A DNA stretch of 5,126 nt from JASFBA01 sp034433695 (GTDB lineage: Bacteria > Chloroflexota > Chloroflexia > DTKN01), in the NCBI GenBank assembly GCA_034433695.1, contig DAOUAK010000082.1:1-5126 (forward strand). The letters run 5' to 3'. The notes beneath the pieces were generated by a model that had not been told where the DNA came from, searched no databases, and saw only the letters and a list, made by a program, of their open reading frames with translations. This document shows, piece by piece, positions 1 to 5,126 of this stretch (positions are counted from its first letter, which is position 1; the number at the start of each line of letters is the position of its first letter). A program made the position numbers and the translations under genes.

Positions 1-174
1 GAAGACCGGCTTCACGGTCGGAAGATCGGCCCAGCCTTAAGCATTCTGCGTAGCGTAGGGATCAACTTTGCTCGTTGGCTGGGACATCGTTACGTTCCGG
101 ATGCGCAACGACATTTATCCGCGCAGCCTGATCGGGGGCTATCCCTGGTGATTGGGAGGAGGATGGAATATTAG
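1..174 (+). CDS. ISAs1-family transposase, C-terminal fragment
   Basis: Frame 1 is open from the window edge to a TAG at 172-174 and encodes 57 residues; the start lies to the left of the window. The fragment begins with Glu-Asp-Arg, followed by Arg, Gly-Pro, Leu-Arg and Gly-His, then a spaced Arg-His and a final Arg-x-Leu-x-Leu-x-x-Gly. In my recollection this matches the end of ISAs1-type transposases, where an EDR block is followed by a GP..(M/L)..LR helix and a closing RH...R.L.L.G segment. The catalytic DDE core would be upstream and cannot be seen. The protein would cut and join the ends of its own element. A probable terminal repeat starts 5 bases after the stop, as expected for a compact IS. 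Whether the element is intact cannot be judged. A non-transposase origin is unlikely but not excluded. Confidence 0.75.
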   Translation, partial: EDRLHGRKIGPALSILRSVGINFARWLGHRYVPDAQRHLSAQPDRGLSLVIGRRMEY

Positions 175-178
175 AAAA

Positions 179-191
179 TTGAAAAGCCCTA
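179..191 (+). repeat. Probable terminal inverted repeat of the ISAs1 element
   Basis: The sequence TTGAAAAGCCCTA, read outward, is the complement of TAGGGCTTTTCAA. I recall the (C/T)AGGGCTTTTCA type of terminus from ISAs1-family elements. It follows the transposase stop by 4 bases, which suits the compact ends of this family. The partner repeat is outside the window, so this rests on recollection and position. Confidence 0.5.
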
Positions 192-205
192 CCAGGGAAA
201 TACGG

Positions 206-220
206 CTACTTGACAAGTAG
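206..220. promoter_or_regulatory. Candidate operator: 15-bp palindrome over the -35 box
   Basis: CTACTTG-A-CAAGTAG is a perfect inverted repeat with 7-bp arms around one central base, and the -35 hexamer (210-215) lies wholly inside it. A repressor bound here would block RNA polymerase. GntR/FCD proteins bind short palindromes of comparable size and commonly repress their own operon, so the adjacent regulator is the natural candidate. The binding itself is inference. Confidence 0.55.
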
Positions 221-238
221 TAGGATATATGGTATAAT
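210..238 (+). promoter_or_regulatory. Consensus sigma70 promoter of the gntR-ecfT-ecfA operon
   Basis: A perfect -35 box TTGACA (210-215) is separated by 17 bp from a perfect -10 box TATAAT (233-238). The expected start of transcription is near 245. It drives rightward into gntR, whose start codon is at 382, giving a leader of roughly 135 nt. A promoter matching consensus at all 12 positions would be strong if unrepressed, which agrees with the presence of operator-like palindromes over it and a repressor-type gene downstream. Confidence 0.85.
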
Positions 239-243
239 ATATT

Positions 244-251
244 TTGTACAA
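244..251. promoter_or_regulatory. Candidate second operator: TTGTACAA at the start point
   Basis: This is an 8-bp perfect palindrome at the predicted transcription start. Its TTG...CAA ends resemble those of the palindrome over the -35 box, although the centre differs (even here, odd there). It may be a second half of a two-site autoregulatory operator. Short palindromes arise easily by chance in AT-rich DNA, so confidence is low. Confidence 0.3.
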
Positions 252-319
252 TCAGTACTCTGGTTGGCATTCGAGCGATGTTTTCGGGTCCAGATGGATG
301 AGCAGGTTGGAGATGAAAT

Positions 320-344
320 CTCTTCCCCGAACCCGGCGGAAGAG
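320..344 (+). other. Inverted repeat in the gntR leader
   Basis: CTCTTCC (320-326) and GGAAGAG (338-344) form a perfect 7-bp stem with an 11-nt loop in the predicted leader RNA. A smaller alternative hairpin, GAGAT/ATCTC (310-322), overlaps its left arm, so the two could be mutually exclusive. No T-run follows, so it is not an intrinsic terminator. Function unknown. Confidence 0.35.
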
Positions 345-351
345 TGACCAA

Positions 352-370
352 CGGGAAATCCGGTTTCCCG
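352..370 (+). promoter_or_regulatory. Hairpin directly upstream of the gntR Shine-Dalgarno
   Basis: CGGGAAA-TCCGG-TTTCCCG is a perfect 7-bp stem with a 5-nt loop. Its last base adjoins the AGGAG ribosome-binding site (371-375), so the stem could stack against it or influence ribosome access. It is not followed by a T-run. A role in translation control, or as a protein site on DNA, is inference. Confidence 0.45.
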
Positions 371-375
371 AGGAG
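371..375 (+). promoter_or_regulatory. Shine-Dalgarno of gntR; decides the start
   Basis: AGGAG lies 6 bases before the ATG at 382. The frame stays open upstream to a TTG at 244 and includes ATGs at 298 and 313, but neither of these has a comparably placed site. This fixes the gntR start at 382. Confidence 0.75.
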
Positions 376-381
376 TGCGCA

Positions 382-1101
382 ATGTTTCCTCAGTCGCTGA
401 ACAAAGGGTTGACCAAGATCCAGTTAGCAGCACAGGTCCTGCGTGAAGCCATCCTCCGAGGCGATCTCGTCCCGGGGCAGAAGTTGAAACAACAAGACCT
501 GAGCGAGCAACTCGGCATGAGTGCCACTCCGATACGGGAGGTTTTGCGGGTCCTCGAGGCGGAAGGCCTCCTGGTGTATGTGCCTTACAAAGGGGTCTTT
601 GTTCCCGAAGTCTCGTCGGCCGAGACCGAAGAGGTTGTACCTATCCGCGTGGCCCTGGAGGGGTTGGCTGTTCGTTTAGCCGTTCCCCGGATGACCGAGG
701 AAGACATCTCCCTTTTGGAAACAGCCCAAACGCAGATGGAACAAGCCTGGCAGAGCATGAATTTGGCCGAAGTACGTCGGCATAACTATACCTTCCACAT
801 GACGATCTATAATCGATGCAATTCCGGCATCCTCTGCCAATTGATCCAGCGTGTCTGGCCTCGTTTTGCCACCGATGTCCTGTGGATGATTCCCGGCCGT
901 ACAGAACGCTCCCTGGCCCAGCACCGAGCCATCCTCCAAGCCATCAAAGATCGCGATGCTGAGCGGGCATCTGCCCTTCTCGCCGAACACATTACTACGG
1001 CTGGACAATCGATCGCCGAGTTTATGAAGAAACAGGAACAGCAACAAGGATCGCCGGGGTCGACGAGGCTACTTCTCGGAGCAGGTCCAGAACTTCTTTA
1101 G
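382..1101 (+). CDS. GntR-family transcriptional regulator, FCD subfamily
   Basis: A DNA-binding regulator of 239 residues, a usual length for the family. Residues 10-75 form the winged helix-turn-helix, with the recognisable run from Leu-Arg-Glu-Ala-Ile, Gly-Asp-Leu-x-Pro-Gly, through Gly-Met-Ser-x-Thr-Pro-(I)-Arg-Glu, to Leu-x-x-Glu-Gly-Leu and the wing. Residues 82-212 form the all-helical FCD ligand domain. His139, His181 and His203 fit the conserved metal/ligand-binding histidines, and Asn135 stands where Asp is common; Asn occurs there in some members. FadR/FCD regulators sense small organic acids or related metabolites and usually repress their neighbours. The strong promoter and palindromes upstream suggest autoregulation of the whole operon. 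ecfT follows after 32 bases with no terminator between. The Gln-rich and Gly/Leu tail (218-239) looks like an unstructured extension. The effector cannot be named from sequence. Confidence 0.88.
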   Translation: MFPQSLNKGLTKIQLAAQVLREAILRGDLVPGQKLKQQDLSEQLGMSATPIREVLRVLEAEGLLVYVPYKGVFVPEVSSAETEEVVPIRVALEGLAVRLAVPRMTEEDISLLETAQTQMEQAWQSMNLAEVRRHNYTFHMTIYNRCNSGILCQLIQRVWPRFATDVLWMIPGRTERSLAQHRAILQAIKDRDAERASALLAEHITTAGQSIAEFMKKQEQQQGSPGSTRLLLGAGPELL

Positions 1102-1121
1102 ACACAGGTAACATCTCACCC

Positions 1122-1128
1122 AAGGAGG
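1122..1128 (+). promoter_or_regulatory. Shine-Dalgarno of ecfT supporting a GTG start
   Basis: AAGGAGG, nearly the full anti-Shine-Dalgarno complement, lies 5 bases before GTG at 1134. It justifies a GTG start rather than a later ATG and predicts efficient translation of ecfT. Confidence 0.8.
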
Positions 1129-1133
1129 CCTGT

Positions 1134-2189
1134 GTGAACCACACCCAAAAGGCTTCTTTCCATAGCCGAAAGTTTGTCCGCAGTTTTCTGTTCTCGGTCA
1201 GGATCGATTCGCCACTGGCTCGCCTCCATGTATTAACCAAGCTCTTCGCCATCTTGGCGCTTTCCCTAGTTATCGTGCAGTTCATCAGCACCGAAGCACC
1301 GGACCCCATGGGCACGGTTTTATTGATCTTGCTGACCTTACTGGCCCTGTATCTGTGTGGTGCGTTGCGCTGGGTTTTTCGCTCCTACCTTCTGGTCATA
1401 TTCCCCGCTCTTTTGGGAATGGCCTTGGTCTGGGTGGCCTTCAATCCGGATCCGAGAGGAGGGGTGTTGCTAGAGATCCCAATTTACTCAGGTGAATTGG
1501 ATATAGGCATTTCCCTGGGGTTGGGTCTTTTTCTTGTCGTGTTGATTGGATGGTATGTCGTTCGCAAGGAAATCTTCTGGGGACTGGTCGTGGGAATCGC
1601 CCTAGCCGTGGTGATCACCTCGCTCTTAGGAAATCCCAGCCTCACCTTTGCCCGTGTTCCCTTTTTTCACCCCCTTACCGTGATTGTCTCCAAGAACAAT
1701 CTGATCGTCGCTGTCACCAAGGCCCTGGGCTACGGAGGAATGATCTTCATCTCCCTGATGCTTGTCATGACCACACGGGACATCGAGTTCATCGGCGTGA
1801 TGAGGCAAGTACGTATCCCCTATGTGGTTGCCTTTTTCGTCTCCACGATGCTACGTAGCCTCAACATGGCTCTGGTTGACTATGGAACAATCCGCCAGGC
1901 CCAAGTTGCCCGGGGTGTTTCCTTGAGGCGGAAAAACCTCTTTCAAGTGATTGCCGATATGGCCTACATGGCCGTCCCCCTGACGGCTTCCATCCTGCGG
2001 CGCTCCACCGAGGTCGGCGATGCTATTCTCATCCGTGGGTTTACTATGAAGACTAAGGAACCTACCGAATTTCACGAGATCCGCCCCTTTACTCTGGCAG
2101 ACGGTGTCGTTGCCGGTATATGCGTCCTTTTCCTAATTGCCACCTTCGGTTTCCATTTGAACCTTACGCGATGGATGGGAATACTGTGA
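1134..2189 (+). CDS. ecfT: ECF transporter transmembrane component EcfT
   Basis: A membrane protein of 351 residues that would form the scaffold of an energy-coupling-factor ABC importer, linking the paired ATPases to a substrate-binding S protein. Residues 24-38 (Ile-Asp-Ser-Pro-Leu-x-Arg-Leu-x-x-x-Thr-Lys-Leu) are the family's typical entry motif, normally written DSPLHRLDPRTKL. Hydrophobic segments lie near 35-52, 60-77, 82-103, 125-143, 147-166, 198-213, 229-247 and 325-342. The cytoplasmic coupling helices carry the expected x-Arg-Gly signatures: Ala-Arg-Gly at 259-261 and Ile-Arg-Gly at 300-302, the latter with Ile in place of the usual Ala. The protein is longer than the common length of about 265, with extra hydrophobic segments in the first half. 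Its TGA overlaps the next start codon (TGATG), so ecfT and the ATPase are probably translationally coupled. The transported substrate is unknown. Confidence 0.85.
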   Translation: MNHTQKASFHSRKFVRSFLFSVRIDSPLARLHVLTKLFAILALSLVIVQFISTEAPDPMGTVLLILLTLLALYLCGALRWVFRSYLLVIFPALLGMALVWVAFNPDPRGGVLLEIPIYSGELDIGISLGLGLFLVVLIGWYVVRKEIFWGLVVGIALAVVITSLLGNPSLTFARVPFFHPLTVIVSKNNLIVAVTKALGYGGMIFISLMLVMTTRDIEFIGVMRQVRIPYVVAFFVSTMLRSLNMALVDYGTIRQAQVARGVSLRRKNLFQVIADMAYMAVPLTASILRRSTEVGDAILIRGFTMKTKEPTEFHEIRPFTLADGVVAGICVLFLIATFGFHLNLTRWMGIL

Positions 2190-3355
2190 TGGCTACGATG
2201 GTCGAGATCGAGGACCTTCACTGGCGTTATCCTACTTTTGATGAGGCCGAGGAGCATCCCTGGACACTCAAAGGGATCCATCTCAAGGTCGAAAAGGGCG
2301 AGTTTTTCGGCATTACTGGACCTAGTGGGGCAGGCAAGACAACATTATGTAAAGCGATCATGGGCATTATTCCCCATGGCCTGAAGATCCCTTTTGGTCT
2401 GTATAACCATCATTTCAGGGGTCGCGTGCTGGTGGATGGCGAACTGGTTTCTGCTGTGGATCCGGAGGGAAATGTAGTGGATGGCGAGGCCCGCGGGAGA
2501 CTGTTCGGACGCGGCATCATGTCCCCCAAGGTGGGTATGGTCCTGCAGGATCCGGAGACCCAATTCATCAAGATGAGCCTGCTTCATGAGGTGGCCTTCG
2601 GCCTCCAACTCTTGCGATTGCCCAAGGAAGAAATCGAGGTACGGGTGCGCCAAGCGCTGGAGATGGTGGGTCTGGGATACCTGGCCGACGATGCAGAATA
2701 TATCCATCCCAACGACCTTTCTGGAGGGCAGAAGCAACGCGTGGCCATCGCTTCTCTGCTGGCGATGCGCCCAGAATTGCTTATTCTTGACGAACCCACC
2801 AGCGATCTGGACCCCCTGGGGAAACGGGAAGTCATTGAAACGGTGCGGATGTTACACGACGAGTACCAGATGACAGTGATTATCGTGGAGCACGATCCGG
2901 AGATCCTACGCCGTTTTTGCGACCGGATCGCCCTGATCGAAGACGGACAGGTGAGTTTTGTCGATGAGGCTTCGAGTTTCTTTCGCCACATTGACCGGTT
3001 GGAAAGGAGCGGCATCTGCCGTTTCGAGGTCTCCGAGATTGCTTATCGAACGGGGATTTACCACCATGGTGTGATTCCCATTACCCTTGAGGAGTGTTTG
3101 GCCTGTTTTCCCCAAGAACTAGACCCTTCGTTGCAACCCGAAGAATCGGGACCAAAAGGCGAGGTGCTCCTGGAAGTCAGGGACCTGACTTACATCTATG
3201 AGGACGGCACGCAGGCTCTTCGTGGTGTCAACTTCCGGTTGCATCGGGGGGAGATCCTTGCCCTGTTGGGCACGAATGGGAGTGGGAAGACAACGGTTGC
3301 CAAAATCCTGAACGGGATATATAACTTGCATTCCGCACATTGTCGCAGGGGTTAG
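2189..3355 (+). CDS. ecfA: Fused ECF-type ATPase (EcfA-EcfA'), truncated in its second domain
   Basis: This would hydrolyse ATP to drive the EcfT-linked importer from the cytoplasmic face. With the ATG at 2189 (sharing its A with the ecfT stop) it has 388 residues; ATGs at 2120, 2171 and 2198 are in frame, but 2189 gives the best coupling. The first nucleotide-binding domain is complete: Walker A GPSGAGKT (44-51), Q-loop Gln120 in LQDPETQ, signature LSGGQ (177-181), Walker B with Asp201-Glu202, D-loop SDLD (205-208) and H-loop His235. The stretch between Walker A and Q-loop is long (about 68 residues). A linker (roughly 260-325) leads to a second domain with Walker A GTNGSGKT (361-368). After about residue 379 the ABC homology stops, and a short unrelated tail ends at TAG 3353-3355. 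The second Q-loop, signature and Walker B are missing, roughly 200 residues. The gene is best read as interrupted by insertion and probably non-functional. Confidence 0.85.
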   Translation: MATMVEIEDLHWRYPTFDEAEEHPWTLKGIHLKVEKGEFFGITGPSGAGKTTLCKAIMGIIPHGLKIPFGLYNHHFRGRVLVDGELVSAVDPEGNVVDGEARGRLFGRGIMSPKVGMVLQDPETQFIKMSLLHEVAFGLQLLRLPKEEIEVRVRQALEMVGLGYLADDAEYIHPNDLSGGQKQRVAIASLLAMRPELLILDEPTSDLDPLGKREVIETVRMLHDEYQMTVIIVEHDPEILRRFCDRIALIEDGQVSFVDEASSFFRHIDRLERSGICRFEVSEIAYRTGIYHHGVIPITLEECLACFPQELDPSLQPEESGPKGEVLLEVRDLTYIYEDGTQALRGVNFRLHRGEILALLGTNGSGKTTVAKILNGIYNLHSAHCRRG

Positions 3356-3369
3356 TGTAATCGTGTTCG

Positions 3370-3379
3370 CCGAGCACTT
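3370..3379. repeat. Direct repeat copy 1, CCGAGCACTT
   Basis: An exact 10-bp match to 3551-3560, 181 bp away in the same orientation. Both copies continue with a T/A-rich step (TTAAT here, TTTAAC there). Read on the - strand this is AAGTGCTCGG, which may mark an IS end. A short repeat like this could also be chance. Confidence 0.4.
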
Positions 3380-3550
3380 AATGCCCAGCTGTCAAGACTT
3401 TCTACCCTGGGATGATGACCAAGCAAGAGGCCATCTTCACCCGTTTCGGTTGTGCAGCAACCCGCGAATGCGTTCTCAGACCTCCGCCGATAGCCCTGGA
3501 TAGCGCACGACCACGAACCCTGCCACCGTCAGTTGGCTACTACACAGACA

Positions 3551-3560
3551 CCGAGCACTT
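3551..3560. repeat. Direct repeat copy 2, CCGAGCACTT
   Basis: The second copy of the 10-bp repeat, lying 39 bases downstream of the transposase stop in the transposase's own reading direction. This is where the terminus of a compact IS would normally be expected, so it is the better candidate for belonging to the real end of the IS1634-like element. Confidence 0.4.
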
Positions 3561-3599
3561 TAACGGTTGAGACCGACGATAGGCGCACTCCATCTTGGG

Positions 3600-5126
3600 T
3601 CACACCCCGGCCCACTTGGACCGAGCAAAGATCTCTGCCGGCCGAGGCAGCCCCAACACCTTCAGGATTTGCTCTTGCACGGGATTCAGATGGGCAAAAC
3701 GGGCCTCGACCACCTGCCCCTGGGCATCCTGAATCTGCACCAGGCTGTAGTCGGCAAAGGCCTTGAAGAGGCGCTCCACCGTCGGGCGCAAGGTGTCCCG
3801 TCCTTCTGGCATCAACCCTTGGATCGGTTGCTGGAGTTCAGCCACCACCCGACGCACCTGGCGCTCGATCAACCCGGCCACCAGAGCGCCGACCATGATC
3901 AGAAAGACCAGGGCCGCAATCCGCCGGGGAGTCTTCACAAACAACGGGGCCACCAGGAAGATCTGGTTCACCAAGCGAAAACAGCGCTCGACCTTGTGTT
4001 GCCCTTTCCACTCGGCCAGAATCTCCCCATCCGAAAGGCTGGCGGCTTTTCCACCGGCCACCAACAGATACACCCCATCCAGCTCGGCGTCCTGTTGCAC
4101 CCGCTCTTGATCCACCTGGTAGCGCAGTTCCAGGGGGGCTTCCGGTCGGTCAGGATGGTTCATCACCTCGATGGTGAAGTATTTCTGCGCCCGGTGCCTC
4201 TTGAAGGCCTTGCTTTGCACCCGCTGGGCGATGATCTCCGGCGTCTTGTAATCATACTTGTTCACCAATCCCTGAAGGCGCTGGAGTTCGGCCTCGATGG
4301 CCTGGATTTCGTTCTGACGGCGGGTGGCCTCTCGGCTGGCCAGCGCGCTGGAGTGAATGAAAAGATACCGCACTGACCAGTGGCGGGCGGGGTCTTGCGG
4401 GTCCGTGACTTCCACGGTGTACCCCAAGCCGCGATAGGCCGTCCGCTCCCCGGGCTCCTTGTCCGCCTCCCGCTGGGCCACATAAGGCAGCTCTTGCCAG
4501 GTCTGGCCGGCGGCCAGCAATTCTTGCAGAGTCCGGCGATGATGGTCTTGCATCGGGATGGGACCGATGTAGCCCAAGCCCAGGCGCAGCCAGGTCAACT
4601 GGTTGTCTTCCGTGGGCATTTTGCGGTCGCCGATGAGGATAATCTCCTCCAAAGGCAGGAATTGGGACAACCGGGCATGTTCGCAGAAGGCTGCAAACTG
4701 GGGCACGTAGGTGGTACTATCCCCGGTGCCGCCATCCAAAGCGTCGAACCACACCGGCAGGCCACCATCGCCAGCCGCCAGGGCGAAGAGCTTCAATTGC
4801 TGCAGCCACTCCCCGGCTGGGTTGTAGCCCGGTTCCAGATGCGGAACGCCTGGCTCCTCCGGTTGGTCAGCAAAAAGACCGGCGAAGGTCACGGCCATGG
4901 TATCGGCATGCAGACGATGCAGGTCCAACTGGTAGACCCGGGCAGCCTCGGCGACCAAGTCTCCCCAGATGACGGCCCGCTGGTCGTAAAGGGCATCCAA
5001 CATCCGACCCGCTCGATCGTCATTGAGTTGTTCCGCCCGCTCCAACTCCGGATAGAGAGCGGCAATGGCATATCGGTCAGCCCAGCCGACCAAATCATAC
5101 AAGGCGCCGGGATCGCTGAGCCGGGA
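3600..5126 (-). CDS. IS1634-like DDE transposase, 5' end beyond the window
   Basis: The frame is open from the right edge (508 codons visible) to TGA at 3602-3600. A TTG at 5102-5100 could be called a start, but codons upstream remain open and family members have more N-terminal sequence, so the gene is treated as partial. The RNase H-like DDE core is visible: Asp in His-Ala-Asp-Thr (codon 4904-4902), then Gly-Tyr..Leu-Gln-Gln-Leu-Lys-Leu and Leu-Pro-Val-Trp-Phe. The second Asp is in Ile-Gly-Asp-Arg-Lys-Met (4628-4626) and the Glu in Lys-Val-Glu-Arg-Cys-Phe-Arg (3989-3987). An Arg/Glu/Gln-rich segment in the middle is probably a coiled coil, typical of the insertion domain of this group. The Tyr-Arg-Glu-Lys signature around the catalytic Glu reads Trp-Gln-Glu-Asn, so only Glu is kept. 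The reading frame shows no internal stops or frameshift. IS1634 is the best family fit; another IS4-related group is possible. Confidence 0.8.
   Translation of the reverse strand, partial: SRLSDPGALYDLVGWADRYAIAALYPELERAEQLNDDRAGRMLDALYDQRAVIWGDLVAEAARVYQLDLHRLHADTMAVTFAGLFADQPEEPGVPHLEPGYNPAGEWLQQLKLFALAAGDGGLPVWFDALDGGTGDSTTYVPQFAAFCEHARLSQFLPLEEIILIGDRKMPTEDNQLTWLRLGLGYIGPIPMQDHHRRTLQELLAAGQTWQELPYVAQREADKEPGERTAYRGLGYTVEVTDPQDPARHWSVRYLFIHSSALASREATRRQNEIQAIEAELQRLQGLVNKYDYKTPEIIAQRVQSKAFKRHRAQKYFTIEVMNHPDRPEAPLELRYQVDQERVQQDAELDGVYLLVAGGKAASLSDGEILAEWKGQHKVERCFRLVNQIFLVAPLFVKTPRRIAALVFLIMVGALVAGLIERQVRRVVAELQQPIQGLMPEGRDTLRPTVERLFKAFADYSLVQIQDAQGQVVEARFAHLNPVQEQILKVLGLPRPAEIFARSKWAGV

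Larger units (their letters stand above)
1..191 (+). mobile_element. Right end of an ISAs1-family insertion sequence (partial)
   Basis: This comprises the transposase C-terminus (1-174) plus the short non-coding end up to the probable inverted repeat at 179-191. The left end and most of the transposase lie outside the window. The outer boundary (190 or 191) is inferred from the repeat sequence alone, because the partner repeat cannot be seen. The element points toward the GntR/ECF operon. Confidence 0.6.
3356..3599. other. Non-coding stretch between the broken ATPase gene and the transposase
   Basis: No credible gene is seen on either strand; the best + strand frame (3412-3570, 52 codons) has no ribosome-binding site and resembles nothing I know. 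The stretch holds a 10-bp direct repeat and a small hairpin GGTTG/CAACC (3448-3462, loop TGCAG). There is no T-run-backed terminator for either neighbour. It is probably mobile-element end sequence or debris from rearrangement. Confidence 0.5.
3326..5126 (-). mobile_element. IS1634-like insertion (partial), interrupting the ATPase gene
   Basis: ATPase homology ends near base 3325 in the middle of a conserved domain. A - strand transposase occupies the rest of the window from 3600, so an insertion or IS-mediated rearrangement is the simplest explanation. The other end lies beyond 5126, so neither the inverted repeats nor the target duplication can be confirmed. The non-coding part (3326-3599) is long for the end of one such element and contains a direct repeat, so the true element boundary may be nearer 3540, with extra DNA between. 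Confidence 0.55.

Noticed and set aside
676..1047. A 123-codon - strand frame inside gntR
   Set aside because: It lies opposite the conserved FCD domain and matches no family; a shadow frame.
2120..2188. The upstream ATG at 2120 as start of the ATPase
   Set aside because: It would overlap ecfT by 70 bases and add a segment with no ABC homology; the TGATG overlap at 2187-2191 is a much better coupled start.
3448..3462. GGTTG-TGCAG-CAACC hairpin as a terminator
   Set aside because: The stem is only 5 bp and no T-run follows on either strand.
3412..3570. A 52-codon + strand frame in the junction region
   Set aside because: No Shine-Dalgarno, no recognisable sequence, Pro/Arg-rich composition, and it crosses a repeat; it looks like chance.
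3567..4376. A 269-codon open frame on the + strand, rich in His, Gln and Leu
   Set aside because: It is wholly antisense to the transposase apart from its first bases, has no ribosome-binding site or recognisable domain, and its composition is that of a mirror frame of GC-biased codons.
1..5126. CRISPR arrays, tRNA or rRNA genes, and toxin-antitoxin or phage-defence genes
   Set aside because: I looked for regularly spaced repeats, cloverleaf ends and small paired genes and saw none.

Overview
The window looks like a bacterial chromosomal fragment from an IS-rich genome. My best guess is a Chloroflexota-like or similar moderately GC-rich lineage. That guess rests on a fused two-ATPase ECF protein, a GntR/FCD regulator and ISAs1/IS1634-type transposases; no marker gene is present, so the taxonomy is weak.

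Layout, left to right. Bases 1-174 are the C-terminal end of an ISAs1-family transposase read on the + strand, with a probable terminal inverted repeat at 179-191. Immediately beyond it is a textbook sigma70 promoter (TTGACA, 17 bp, TATAAT; 210-238). Its -35 box lies inside a 15-bp near-perfect palindrome, and a second palindrome lies near the expected start point. After a leader of about 135 nt with inverted repeats, one of them abutting the Shine-Dalgarno, comes a GntR/FCD transcription regulator (382-1101). It is followed closely by an ECF-transporter transmembrane component, EcfT (1134-2189). Next is a fused ECF ATPase (2189-3355) whose start overlaps the ecfT stop by one base.

The ATPase has one complete nucleotide-binding domain and the start of a second, which is cut off about 10 residues after its Walker A motif, near base 3325. 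From there to the right edge the sequence belongs to inserted material: about 270 bp without a credible gene (3326-3599), then an IS1634-like DDE transposase on the - strand (3600 to beyond 5126, 5' end outside the window).

Functionally, the three + strand genes read as one self-regulated operon for import of a small molecule by an ECF-type ABC transporter. The substrate-binding S component is not in the window and the second ATPase domain is lost, so the transporter encoded here is probably broken. No new biological system is evident. The points most worth a second look are the operator-like palindromes over a perfect promoter placed next to an IS end, the leader hairpin against the gntR ribosome-binding site, and the insertion-truncated ATPase with repeated sequence at its junction.
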